A stretch of 64,000 nt of DNA from Sphagnum compactum (taxonomy: Eukaryota; Bryophyta; Sphagnopsida; Sphagnales). The stretch is from contig OZ234498.1 in assembly GCA_965153455.1 (NCBI GenBank), positions 12,896,001 to 12,960,000 of the forward strand, written 5' to 3'. Below the pieces are notes generated by a model. The model was not told the DNA's origin, did no database searches, and saw nothing but the letters and a program-made list of their open reading frames with translations. Position 1 is the first letter of the stretch. Each line of letters opens with the position of its first letter. The position numbers were made by a program, and so were the translations under genes. Positions 25,909 through 37,058 of this stretch are shown here, in pieces.

Positions 25909-26954
25909 CAAAACCCTATAACCAGTGTAAAATTGAGAGGTTAACTGGTGGTTATCAATCAGGTATCTCGAAGCCGACCCTTACACATAACTAATGGGTT
26001 ATTACCAAAAAAAATATTGAACTAACTGGGCACCTAATTTATTGATATTGATAACTTAACTGGCACTCCATTTTTTTAATTAAAAAAACTTAGCTGATGG
26101 TCATGAAAAAAATCAATAACTGGGCCAACAGTGGGATATATATATATATTAGAGTTATCGGTAAAGTCAGGTGATTAGGGGTCGAGAACGGCCAGTTTTG
26201 GCATAATAGGGCATCAAACGTGTAACTGGGATTGAAAATTTTACCAAAAGAAATAACTGGGACCCAAACTAGTTTTGCCACCAATTTTGGTGGTAAACTG
26301 AGTTTCATCCTGTATTTCATTTTTCATGAGCGCCTGCACTGCACTGCACTGCGCTCCGGCTACATATATCTGCACTGCTCCTACCTGTAGGACTACTATA
26401 ATTACTCTCGAACTTGTGCATTAAATGCTGAGTTTTTTTCAGCATTTTCACACCCCAGATGTAATAAAATTTCCTTACTTTGCGGATACCACTGAGAGAG
26501 GGGATAGGGGGGCAAAAGCAGAGAGGAGATAGGGGATGAAACAGAGGCCATAAAACACAGCATTTTCAAGAATGGCAAAGTCTACAGACACAAAAATTAA
26601 TAATAATAATAATAAAGATTCAAGACTAAAATGGGATATTAAAAGTACTGCAAAATCTTTGAATTTTGTCATTAAGTCAGATACTTTTTTTTGCATATAT
26701 TATTATTACCCATTTAACCTTTTGTTGACTCTTTGTTGTTGTAAACAATAAAGACAAAAAAATCCCAGCCCAACTCAATGCAAAGAAAGACCTTTCATTA
26801 GTTCTCTCTCTCATGCCCTGAACATCTTTGATGGCAGACCAGAAAACCCATTTCAAAGTCAATGGTGACAAAGTGCGCAACTTACTTCTGGCTACATATA
26901 CACACTTGAATGTCTGTCTCTGAATTCTATTAACTTTTGATACGATCTCTGCAA

Positions 26955-27408
26955 GAAGAAGAGGTTAACATGGTTGTCACCAATTGTGGTAGTACCAAAA
27001 AGGAATGGGTATGTTTGATAACTCATGAGGAAGAGGTTACATGGTTAGTCACCAATTGTGGTAGTACCAAAAAGGAATGGGTATGGAATGGGTATGTTTG
27101 ATAACTCATGAAGAAGAGGTTACATGGTTGTCACCAATTGTGGTAGTACCAAAAAGGAATGGGTATGGAATGGGTATGTTTGAGAACTCATGAAGAAGAG
27201 GTTACATGGTTATCACCAATTGTGGTAGTACCAAAAAGGAATGGGTATGTTTGATAACTCATGAAGAAGAGGTTACACGATTGTCACCAATTGTGGTAGT
27301 ACCAAAAAGGAATGGGTATGTTTGATAACTCATGAAAAAGAGGTTACGTGGTTGTCACCAATTGTGGTAGTACCAAAAAAGAATGGGTATGTTTGATAAC
27401 TCATGAAT
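26955..27408. repeat. minisatellite, six units of about 70-82 bp
   Basis: The unit runs AAGAAGAGGTTACATGG, then TCACCAATTGTGGTAGTACC, then GGAATGGGTATG and TTTGATAACTCATG. Units two and three carry an extra 12-bp AATGGGTATGGA step, so length changes occur within the unit too. No coding role is evident. Confidence 0.9.
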
Positions 27409-27799
27409 CGTAATCAATGACGAGAGGAGGTTGTAAGTGTTAACCAAACATAGTCACACCTTGACAATATTAAATAACTCATAGCCCTTTCTCATTGTCG
27501 GTTATCAAATTCCCCCCCTCCCTCCCACCCATTTTTTTTTTTCTTAGTATTTTTGTCCCATAGCTAACCATGATGGTTATTTATGTAGTCATCATCCACA
27601 CATATCTACCTACTTACCTAGTAACCATCGAGTGCCTTACCTATTTACTTATGTTCATAGTAACCACTTACACACTTACATAGATTTTAGGGTTTTAAGT
27701 TTTAGGGTTTAGTGGAAGGAGGAGGGATTACATAGATAGGTTACCAACACGGGACCTTGATAATTAAGTTATGGTTCATTGACAGTTGAGTCTTAAGGG

Positions 27800-28170
27800 G
27801 TTGTTGATGTATGGTGCCATCATGAAGGATGGATGGTGAGTGGACAGAAACCTACATTTTTCAATTGGATTCTAGTTTCTTATCTAACCATAGTGATTAA
27901 CTTAGTAGCGAATTTTACTGTACCTACTAACGACGCACGAACTTTTGCCTACATAACTATCCATCTGCACTACTAATGCATATATCTACTCAATTGGTTG
28001 GTTGTCATGTGTTGTTACACCTACTTCCCTTTAGAGCCTTTTTTTTTAAAAAAAACAAGAGAGGTTACCAAGGTGAAACCCATGTGAACTCGGTTAGGGT
28101 TTCATCCATAAATGTGCAATAACAGGCATCCAATGGATGGTGCTGTGGTGCTTGTTGGTTCAAAAAACCA
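27800..28170 (+). repeat. dispersed repeat, copy 3
   Basis: Direct relative of the 18120-18500 segment: it shares GAAGGATGGATGGTGAGTGG near its start and GGTTACC-AAGGTGAAACC and CATCCA-TGGATGG blocks near its end. Confidence 0.65.
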
Positions 28171-28792
28171 AGTTCAAAGAATTGGTGGGTTTTGTGAAAG
28201 AACCAACGGTTCAGGGTAGGTTCTTTGACCCATGCTTTTGAAATTTTTTTGGGAACCATGGTCATGGGTCGAAACCGATTCCTTGATTATTGAGAACCGC
28301 CAGTTAAAGGGTCCATATACCCAGCCCTTCTTACCCACCTGTTCTTCCTTTGAAAAAAAGAGAATCACCCAACACAGGCTCCAACCCAGGGTTATGTAAA
28401 ACTATCGATAGTACTCCGTACGTACGAGAAGTGTTTCTTTTTTACTGGCAATTTTTTGCCGAATTTTAACCTTTAAAAAATCATTTCAACCTATAGAAAG
28501 GATTTTTCACCGCAAAAAAAAAAAGACCCAAATTTGCCAGATTTTGAAATAAATAAATGCCAGAATTTTTATGACCAGTTCCAGTAAGTAGCCAAGAATA
28601 TAGAAGGATTTTTTATAAAAAATTTGGCAAGTATATTTTCTCAAACCCAAAGGTATTATTGAGGTACTACTTCAGACAAAGATTCTTCATCAACTCAGGT
28701 TTATCAGCAACTCAAGTTTCTTCAACAAACTAAGGACTTGATTGAAGGCAGTATAGGTAGTATAATTGAAGACTAGGCTAGTAATGCTCTTA

Positions 28793-29152
28793 GAGCATCT
28801 CCAGTGGTGCTCAATATATGACCCTGCAAAAAATATTTTTCACATCGAAGTTTAGTTATGTATACTCTTTTGCAACCCCACCAGTAAAACTGCAAACTGG
28901 GACGGCAAATCGGTGGGGGACTACTAATAGCAAACCACCTGGACCAATCATTACGATGCTGCGCCAATCAGAAACACTGAGCAGCAGCTAGCAGTTAGAT
29001 CGTGTTTATATTACACTCTTTTCTGCAGGTTCACAGCTTGCTGCTGCGCCTTCGGCCAGCCAAAACCAATTTCCTGAGCCAAACCGGCATATGTTGTTGC
29101 ATTTTCTTCATCCAATTTTAGTGTGCAGGATCAGCAGGGCCTGGAGATGCTC
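28793..29152. mobile_element. PIF/Harbinger-type MITE
   Basis: The element is 360 bp long with perfect 12-bp terminal inverted repeats, GAGCATCTCCAG on the left and CTGGAGATGCTC on the right. TTA lies immediately outside both ends (28790-28792 and 29153-29155), which is the target duplication expected of PIF/Harbinger elements. It holds no transposase, so it is a non-autonomous miniature element. Confidence 0.85.
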
Positions 29153-29464
29153 TTATGTAGTAGTAAGTTAGCCTCAACTACTTTTTGATCTCTACAGAGA
29201 AAATCAAGTGTTGAGTATTTTTAACTGTGTATTGATTGCTAGGTATCATGACTTGTAGCTTTACAGTTCTGTCCATACTAGTAGTGTATAGTAGTAGCAT
29301 TTAGGGTTTGATGCTGCCAATAATCAAGTAAAAAGAGTACCTGAAAATTTGGAACCATAATTTGAATATAGTCAGTCCTTGATGCTTAAAAGAAGCTGCC
29401 AAAATTGGTCAATACAAATTCTGTGTAAAGTAATATTAAAAAGGGGGGGTGGGGGAGGAGGAGG

Positions 29465-29697
29465 ACCCAAGAAAGTTATCCCTAAAGTCACCCTCTCTTT
29501 GGGCCCTAGTTTGACCCTGTAATCCCCCTGTTCAATCCTCAAATTTGAGTCCAGTCGTAAAAGTGAGCAAAACTGGGACCCAATAAAGTTATCCTTAAAG
29601 TTACCCTGTCTTTGTGAGCCCTAGTTTCGTGCTGTAATCCCCCCCCTGTTTCATCCTCAAATTTGAGTCTCGTCGTAAAGAAGTGAGCAAAACTTGT
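29465..29697. repeat. tandem duplication, unit about 115 bp
   Basis: Two copies share AAAGTTATCC, GAGCCCTAGTTT-like and CCTCAAATTTGAGTC blocks, each ending in GTGAGCAAAACT. Confidence 0.8.
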
Positions 29698-30120
29698 GTA
29701 TCTTTAATGGAACTGGGTATCAGTTAACAAGATTTTGCAGCATTTTATTTTGACAAAATTTTGATTTAATGAAAAATATGAGGCGGCAATGAAGAAGGTG
29801 CAGGTTAGGATGAAAAAGCCTCAGCAGAGTACCAGTTTGGGTGAGTAGTTTCATCCCCTCTTTTTTTTTTCCCTTGTACCATTTTCATCCTGACTTTTCA
29901 TTTCATGCACAGTTTTGGCAAAACTGGCAAAACTGAGGCCTAGAAGCCCCAGATTGGGATACTTTATGGATAAAGTCTAATGACCCGAAGCTTTTGGTTT
30001 GCAATAGTTCTAGATAGATAGATGCTCATCATCATACCCCATCATACATCATGCTTCTTCACAGAGATGTTTGAGTAAAGGGTCACTGACTTTGCAAGCT
30101 TTGGGTGACAGGATAAATGA

Positions 30121-30310
30121 TGGGCTGCACACGGGTATGGTTTGGATGCCATGGGTATGGTTTTGGCTGCACACGGGTATGGTTTGGATGCCATGGGTAT
30201 GGGTTTGGCTGCACATGGGTATGGTTTTGGCTGCACACGGGTATGGTTTGGATGTCACGGGTATGGTTATGGTTACACACGGGTATGGTTTGGACCTCAC
30301 GGGTATGCAC
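30121..30310. repeat. minisatellite, about 21-bp units
   Basis: Eight or nine units alternate between GCACACGGGTATGG and GCCATGGGTATGG types. The array is free of stops in several frames on both strands, which gives repetitive frames rich in Gly, Trp, Met, His and Val. Confidence 0.9.
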
Positions 30311-30483
30311 CCAACCTCTTGCCTCCCTTTGCACATTCGGTTCCTTTATACTTTGTTCAAAAACAACTACAAAGATGTTTTGTCATGCCCAGATAAGAGC
30401 CCAGTGAGTGCACTATCTTTGGGAATTTTTTTTGAGCACCTTAAAGATCTGCCCCAATTTTTTAGTGTAATTAAAGGCCATGT

Positions 30484-30806
30484 TACCCCATGTTCACTCA
30501 CCTTTTCCCAACCTTTGATACCCACAAACACCACAAAATGGATGGATGTAATTGCATGTTTAGCCCAAAAGTACCTTCATCCATGCAAGGCCATGAAAAA
30601 AACTCACCTTCCCCAACCCTTGGTAGACACAAACACCGCAAAATGCATATGGAGTCACATGTTTCAACCCAAGTACCCACATTCATGCAAGGCAAGGCCA
30701 TGAAAAACTCAACTTCCCCAACCACTCTTGTTACCCATAAACAACACCCCATGATGGATGGAATCACATGTTCATCCCAAGTACCCTTCTTGCAAGGCCA
30801 TGAAAT
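30484..30806. repeat. tandem repeat, three units of about 110 bp
   Basis: Each unit holds CTTCCCCAACC-like, ACACAAACACC-like, TCACATGTT-like and GCAAGGCCATGAAA blocks. It follows the minisatellite closely, so the two arrays together make up most of 30.1-30.8 kb. Confidence 0.8.
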
Positions 30807-33021
30807 TACGACGTTCAAGTGATGGGCTACATCCGATTACACCTCAAATGATGTTGATTCGATTGCAACTTAGTAGGATGGGTTATTATTTTGGGGGTTT
30901 TGTTTTGTGGAACATAACTATACACCCAATTGACAAGCAATTAGTAGTACCCCCAAGGTAGGCCCGGTGGGAGAGGACACACATCAAGGTTTTTAAACGC
31001 TCCAAGTAATAAGAGAGGCTTTGAAAACCTAAATATTAGAGATTTCCAAGTGACTTGAATGGTTTTCACATCAACCAATGTTTCTTGCTTTTGAAACTTA
31101 GCAAGAGGGTTATTTGAAAACTAATCTGAAATTTCCAAGGGACTTCATCATTGTTTTTCATGACCTTGAGATTTCCAAGGGTACCACACACAATAGATGA
31201 AAATGTCAAACTTCATTGTCTCGTGCTTCAAAAGGTAGTAAGTGGTGGGTCTTTGGAAACCTAATATATGCAATTTCCAACCAACTTGTAAAGTTTTTCT
31301 CAAAGCATGCGCATTTTGTCAAGAATCCATGTGCATGTTATGCACGACCTTTGGAAGGGGTCATCATTGCCAATATTAATGCTTGTAAATTTGAGCCACT
31401 TTGGAATGAATGTGTTGGAATTTTATGGTATGGTGATAAGTTGGGGAGATGAGTTAACCCAGTTTGAAGATGATGGAATGCTCCAAAGGATAAGTGAAGG
31501 ATGATGTTATGTTCCCAAGCCCAAGCCATTTCAATCAACCGATAGTAATAAGCACATGAGTAAGAACAAAACTAGGTGGAAACTTTCTTAATGTTTTCGA
31601 GGAATACATATTGGGTGTTGTGGTAGTTGTATGATTTGCACGGGTCAAAAGGTTGTTCAAAAGTTGTAGCAAATGTTGTGTCCCGTCCCACGGGTTCATC
31701 CACAATAAATTATGCTCTTGTAAATGAATGACAATTATCTCATTAGCATTTTTTTTTCCAACCCCAACTTACAGACCAGTTGGGTGCTTGATAAAATCAT
31801 TTATCAAATTCATATTCTCTGTTGCAAAAATGCTGGGCCAAAATCATTTTGTTGGAAGAACTTGAAAACACACAAGAAATGAAACACTCAAAGGTCATGA
31901 AATGGAACAATTGTATTAACTAACAAAAATCAAAAAAGTTATATACTTCAAATGCTACAATCACAAAACTATGGCTTGCAACAACTAACAAAGCTTGAAG
32001 ATTCTATGTGCACTCAAAATCACTCCAATATATATTATCTCCTAACCTTAAAGTAGTCGCCACTTAAGGTTGGCATGTTTTGACTTTTCTTCATCAAATA
32101 TGAGGATTTAGGGTTTTTGGGATCAACTCTCTCCTCTCTCTTGGTGGCACATATTGTAGGATCAAACACCACCAAATTGCTGTTGGTTATGTGTTTCTTG
32201 CAAAGTGTGGATATGGGTGTCCTAGGCGACATTTCATTTCCCATCGTCTAAACTCACACTTTGCCTCCATTTTAGTGGGAGTACATCCCATTTGAACATT
32301 GAACAATGAACTTGCATTTGGAATTCCATTCAAATTTTTTCAATTCAGACAAGTTTGTTCACTCTCTCTATGTGCTTTGTCTATTTCCCCCAAGAATGTA
32401 TCAAGAAACAACTTGTTGGTTTGATGATGAGATTTTCATTACCTTTCCAAAATAGGTTATGCCTTGATCATGGGTCTTATACATTTCACATGTTATTGCA
32501 TCTGCTTTGCACCTTGAAAAATTGGTTAATGATTTTTTTCCCTCCTTGAATTATTTGCATTGATGCAGCATTCACATCTACATCCCTCTTGGAACACACC
32601 TTTCATAATTGAGGACCACCACCTCTAGTTTGCATATTATTATGAGCTTTTGATTTTGTAGGAGAAGAAATAGTAAGCAAGTGAATACAACACCCTTAGG
32701 CTTCTAAATGTGGATTTTGAAGCTTTTTTTGTGTTTGTGTTTGGTCTGTGCTATCCGCAGTTGACGATGATCTGTGTCGATTGATTCTTCTGTTCTACAT
32801 TTGCTGCTTGAGTTGAGCTTCGCTCTGAAGCCGTGTCAGATGTGCGAGTTTTCTTGTTTTGAATTCTGGGTGGGAGTGGAGGCAGTTGGATGGAGTTCTC
32901 TTTTGATGGGAATAAAAAGCCCACATGGTGAACTGCTGGTGGTGGTAATGGGGCCAATGAAGCAGCTACCACCAACATGCAATTCTCTTGTTTTCTTCGT
33001 GGCTCCTTTTCCTGCGAGGTA
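30807..33021. other. gene-poor DNA upstream of the PPR gene
   Basis: No gene was recognised. From about 32750 onward base composition becomes less AT-rich; this is probably the promoter and leader of the PPR gene. Confidence 0.45.
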
Positions 33022-33466
33022 ATGGCGGCGATGCGAGACTTCAACCCTGGTCACTTGGTCCATTTCTGGGGTGAGTTTTTACTCTTTCTTTCTTCTCTCT
33101 CTCTCTCTCAACCCTAAACCCTAAACCCTCACTTCTGCCATACCATGTCAACTTTTAGTCTTCTGCTCTGCTGGATGTGATTCTTTTGTGGCCATGGTTA
33201 ATGCAACCCATGATTTTTCTCTTGAAGGAAATTCATGGCCTGGAATCCAGTGAAGAAATTGCCAGTGCCTTTGTACCTGGGATTTAGGGTTTAGGACTTT
33301 CTGGTTCTTCTGGAAAAACCCTATGTGTTCTGGGATTCCTGTCTACAGTACAGTCTGAGTAGGGTTTAGTAGAGGACTACTTGTTGTTGAGACGAGAGGC
33401 AGGGCTGCTTGACTAGGTCCCTGCCTCTTGTGTAGGTAATCAGACCCTTCCAGCCAACAAGGGTCT

Positions 33467-33505
<39 letters not shown>

Positions 33506-35770
33506 GTTACAATGGTTCAAAAACTGCATGTGACAGGTGTTGGTTGGTGTCATAGAACTGTAGCTTCTTGGGGAGGAGGAGGAGATGTTCATGTACCTGT
33601 GGCAGATCTCTTCTCAGGTGAGTAGGTATTTTACTTTTGTTTGAATCATTGGATGATTGTCAAAGATGGAGGAAGGTAAAATGCACTGGCTCAACTGGAA
33701 TGACTTCAACAGCATTCTGGGAATTGACAAGGATGTTATATGTGCTTGCTTGAATTTTCGGACTCAGATGGAGATGAATAGTTGTAGCATACTGCGCTTG
33801 GTTTCATTGAAATGTCACTCTTATTGGCTACTTGGAAAAGTGGCCCATGATATGGAGAAGTTTCCCTCTGAGGAGGCTCCTCATGTCTGTGGCAGGGCAG
33901 AAAAGTATTGTGGAAAGACTTTGGCGGAAATTCTTTTCTGATCCATCGCAGTGGTGGGATCATAGGCTGGACAAGGTAAGTAGAAGCAATTGCTGTCACA
34001 CAATTCTGTTGTTGATGCAGAAATTCAGTGGATTTCCCTTGGTTCTCACAGTCTGCATCAAGCATGTGAAAATATGTGGCTGATCCACTGGAGTTGGATT
34101 CCTGGACATAGGGACATTCAAAGTATCCTGATTTCAAACACAAGAAGACGCAGCAGGCACTCTGGCTCAACGGCAGATTCAAACCCCCATGGGTAGAAAC
34201 AGAGCTGGCAGCAATTGCACCGGGGACTATACAATCAGGAGTTTTTCAATGGAATGCAAGGCTTGCAAGATATGCTATGGCTGGCCAACATGAGAAGACA
34301 ATGGAACTTTTTCAACAAATGCAACAAGAGGGCATGACTCCAGACAGGTTCACTTTTGTTAGAGTGCTCAATTCATGTTCAAGTTTACGAGCACTTGAAA
34401 AGGGCAGACATGTCCATGAACAGATCGTACAGGAGGGTTGCGAGTCTGATGTTTTTGTGAGGAATAGCCTTATTGATATGTATGCCAAATGTGGGGCCAT
34501 AGATGATGCTTGGAAAGTGTTCAACAGGATGACCACACACACTGTGATCTCTTGGAATGCCATGATTTTAGGACATGTGAAATGTGGGCAAGGACAGAAG
34601 GCACTAGAACTCTCTCAACAAATGCAACGTGAAGGGGTCCAGCCAGACCCTGTCACTTTTGTAGGGATGCTGAATGCTTGTGCAAGTGTAGCAGCACTTG
34701 AAGAGGGCAGGCATGTCCATGAACAGATCATCCGCAGTGATTGTGAGTCTGATGTCTTTGTGGGTTGTAGCCTTGTTGACATGTATGCCAAATGTGGGGG
34801 CATCAAAGATGCAGAGAGAGTTTTCAACAGGATGGCCACACGTGATGTGGTCTCTTGGAATGCCATGCTTGTAGGTTATGCGATGCATGGGCATGCAAAG
34901 GAAGCTCTTGAACATTTTGAATCAATGTGTCAAGAAGGCATAGCAATAGACAAGATCACTTTTCTTGCTCTTCTGTCAGCTTGCAATCATGCAGGCTTAG
35001 TGGATGAAGGCCTGTGCTATTTTGAATCTATGCATTCTGTTTATAGTGTATCTGCAACAGCAGAGCACTATGCTTGTATGGCTGATCTGCTCGGCCGTGC
35101 TGGCCATTTGAACAAGGCAGAGAATCTCATCAGTACAATGTCCTGTAAACCATGTGTTTCTGTGTGGAGAGCCTTGCTCGGTGCTTGCAGAATCCATGGT
35201 AATACAGAGATGGGAGAACGTATTGCAAAACAAGTTGTGGAATTGGACCCTGAAAATACTGCAGGGTATGTGCTGCTATCAAACATTTATGCCAGTGCTG
35301 GCAAGTGGGATCTTGTTTCCAATGTTCAACAACAGAGGTTAGCAAGGGGTGTGAAGAAACAGCCCGGGCGCACCTGGATCGAGGTGAATAATGAGGTGCA
35401 TTCATTTGTAGTAGACGACCAGCTCCACCCTCGGATAATTGAAATCCATGCAGAGTTGAAGAGATTGTCTGGGAAGATGAATGATGCTGGATACGTGCCG
35501 GATACAAAATTTGTGCTGCATGATGTAGAGGAAGAAGAAAAGCTGTCTCACTTGTGGCACCACAGTGAAAAGCTGGCCATCACATTTGGACTCATTAGCA
35601 CACCTCCTGGTACACCCATTCGTATTTTCAAGAATCTGCGTGTATGTGGGGATTGCCACACAGCCACCAAGTTCATTACAAAGATAGTTGGGAGGGCAAT
35701 TGTTGTGAGGGATGGCAATCGGTTTCATCATTTCAAGGATGGGCTATGCTCTTGCAGAGACTATTGGTGA
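33022..35770 (+). CDS. PDF-motif plus PPR-DYW fusion gene (possible frameshift)
   Basis: Readable exons are 33022-33067, 33537-33617, about 33676-33975 and 34112-35770. The last intron (33976-34111) splits a PDF motif of the plant OSB single-stranded-DNA-binding family: [15 protein letters not shown] before it, [19 protein letters not shown] after it. Then come about nine PLS-type PPR motifs (from [15 protein letters not shown]), E1/E2, a PG box and a complete DYW domain with HSEKLA, CGDCH and terminal DYW. DYW domains catalyse C-to-U editing of organelle RNA, so a role as a plastid or mitochondrial editing factor is inferred. Exon 3 reads [20 protein letters not shown] in one frame but the PDF motif is in the next, so there is an apparent one-base frameshift near 33885-33898. 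The ATG at 33832 would bypass it and yield about 600 aa; the ATG at 34277 leaves 497 aa. Confidence 0.75.
33104..33130. repeat. short telomere-type repeat (CCCTAAA)n
   Basis: Two to three CCCTAAA units lie in the first intron of the PPR gene. They match the plant telomere unit and also contain telo-box motifs (AAACCCTAA) known from plant promoters and leaders. Confidence 0.8.
33469..33502. repeat. (CA)n microsatellite
   Basis: About fifteen CA units in the first intron of the PPR gene, about 35 bp before the exon 2 acceptor. Confidence 0.9.
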
Positions 35771-36282
35771 TCCGCATAGTATGTCTTGTGGTAGATTGGT
35801 TTTGAGGCATATAAGAATCTTTCCATCACATCAAAGTATTCCGAAAGCAAAAGCACTTGCCTTGGCACAAAGGGTATGCAAGCTTTGCAATTCTCAGTCT
35901 GGAGTTAAATTGAAGGCTATATAAGTAGTTTAATCAAGAGTTTTCAATGAGTGATTCAGATACTATGGATTCAAGTCACAACTGTTCACAATTGTATTAA
36001 GCTTTCTCTGGCTTTGTTTCAACAACCATTTGAGCAAGTTCTGGCAATTTATGTTTTATTGTGTTGTCATGCCTCAGTGTTTCCAGTGCAGCAAGCTGTT
36101 TCAATTGTTTGAGCTGTGGTAATTCGATTCAGCAGCAGCAGTCATTTGTTTTATGAATTAGCTAGCACCCTTGTTGTCAATTTTTGTTTACCCTAAACTC
36201 TAAACCCTTTTTCTCTTCTATGGAACTCTGACTTGGAGTAGGAGGTGAGGCAAAGGATAAGTGTGCCTGTGGTAAGAGCTCA

Positions 36283-36402
36283 TGTCCACCTTGCAAGTGG
36301 CACTTGTGTCCATGCACATCTGCAGTGGTAATGTGTCTGATGTGTTTGCCATTAGTAGCAGTATTTTTATATGTATTCCAAATATGGGAGCACAGATTAA
36401 AG
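36283..36402 (+). pseudogene. relic of a PPR repeat
   Basis: After one frame shift this reads VHAHLQW then NVSDVFAISSSIFICIPNMG, which lines up with the repeat VHEQI...ESDVFVGxSLxDMYAKCG seen twice in the intact gene. The nucleotides GTGTCCATG and TCTGATGTGTTTG are also shared. Stops and base changes show it is dead. It lies some 500 bp downstream of the PPR gene on the same strand. Confidence 0.55.
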
Positions 36403-37058
36403 GCTAAATCTAAAGGGGGTTTGGATGGTATCAATCCAGGTTAGTATATACTCCATCAATCACAACAATAAGGTTGGTTTTTTGTTAGGTACATGTCAGG
36501 ATTCTGGTTGTGGTACATCCAACCTCTAGGTACTGCATATTGTTCTTGCCTAATGTTACAATGTCAAAAGCACTTTTTGTGCGGGTAAATATGCAGGAAA
36601 TGAGAATTAGAGGATTTCATCCCTGGATTAGAATTCCACTCATCTTTCTTGTGGGGGGCCCACTGGTGGGGTGTGCACACCACACACCAGACACCATGGC
36701 CCGAGCCAGTGACTTGCGCTTCATTTTTATTCATTTTTATCCATGGTTGTAGACATGGTAAACAGGAGTCTCAGTAGAGTCAAAAAGGATATGAAGAAAG
36801 CAGGCACAAATTGTGTTTTCCTCCTACTCCCACCCACCATCTGTGTCTCCCTCACCACTCCTGCTCATGCCAATGCTCACAAAATTCCCAGAGTCGAGAC
36901 TACTACAACGGAGTGAGGTACTGTGTGTTATTGTACTCCTGTACTCTTTATAAGATGTAAACTGTAGTAATGCCCTGAGTATGTATTGGCGCTATTGAAG
37001 GAAGGGGTTTTTGACAGAAATCATTGTATAGATCATCTTGGTGATATAGGAACTGCAA

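Noticed and set aside
26955-27408. Regular repeats considered as a CRISPR-like array
   Set aside because: The units are contiguous without unique spacers, in a plant nuclear context; this is a minisatellite.
30071-30703. 210-residue open frame with Trp/Met/Gly/Val repeats
   Set aside because: It is produced by a 21-bp satellite that is open in several frames on both strands; there is no conserved domain and no exon structure.
36177-36434. Plus-strand Cys-rich reading (CACGKSSCPPCKWHLCPC) considered as a metallothionein
   Set aside because: It has no start in context, and the same bases in another frame match a PPR repeat, which explains the similarity better.
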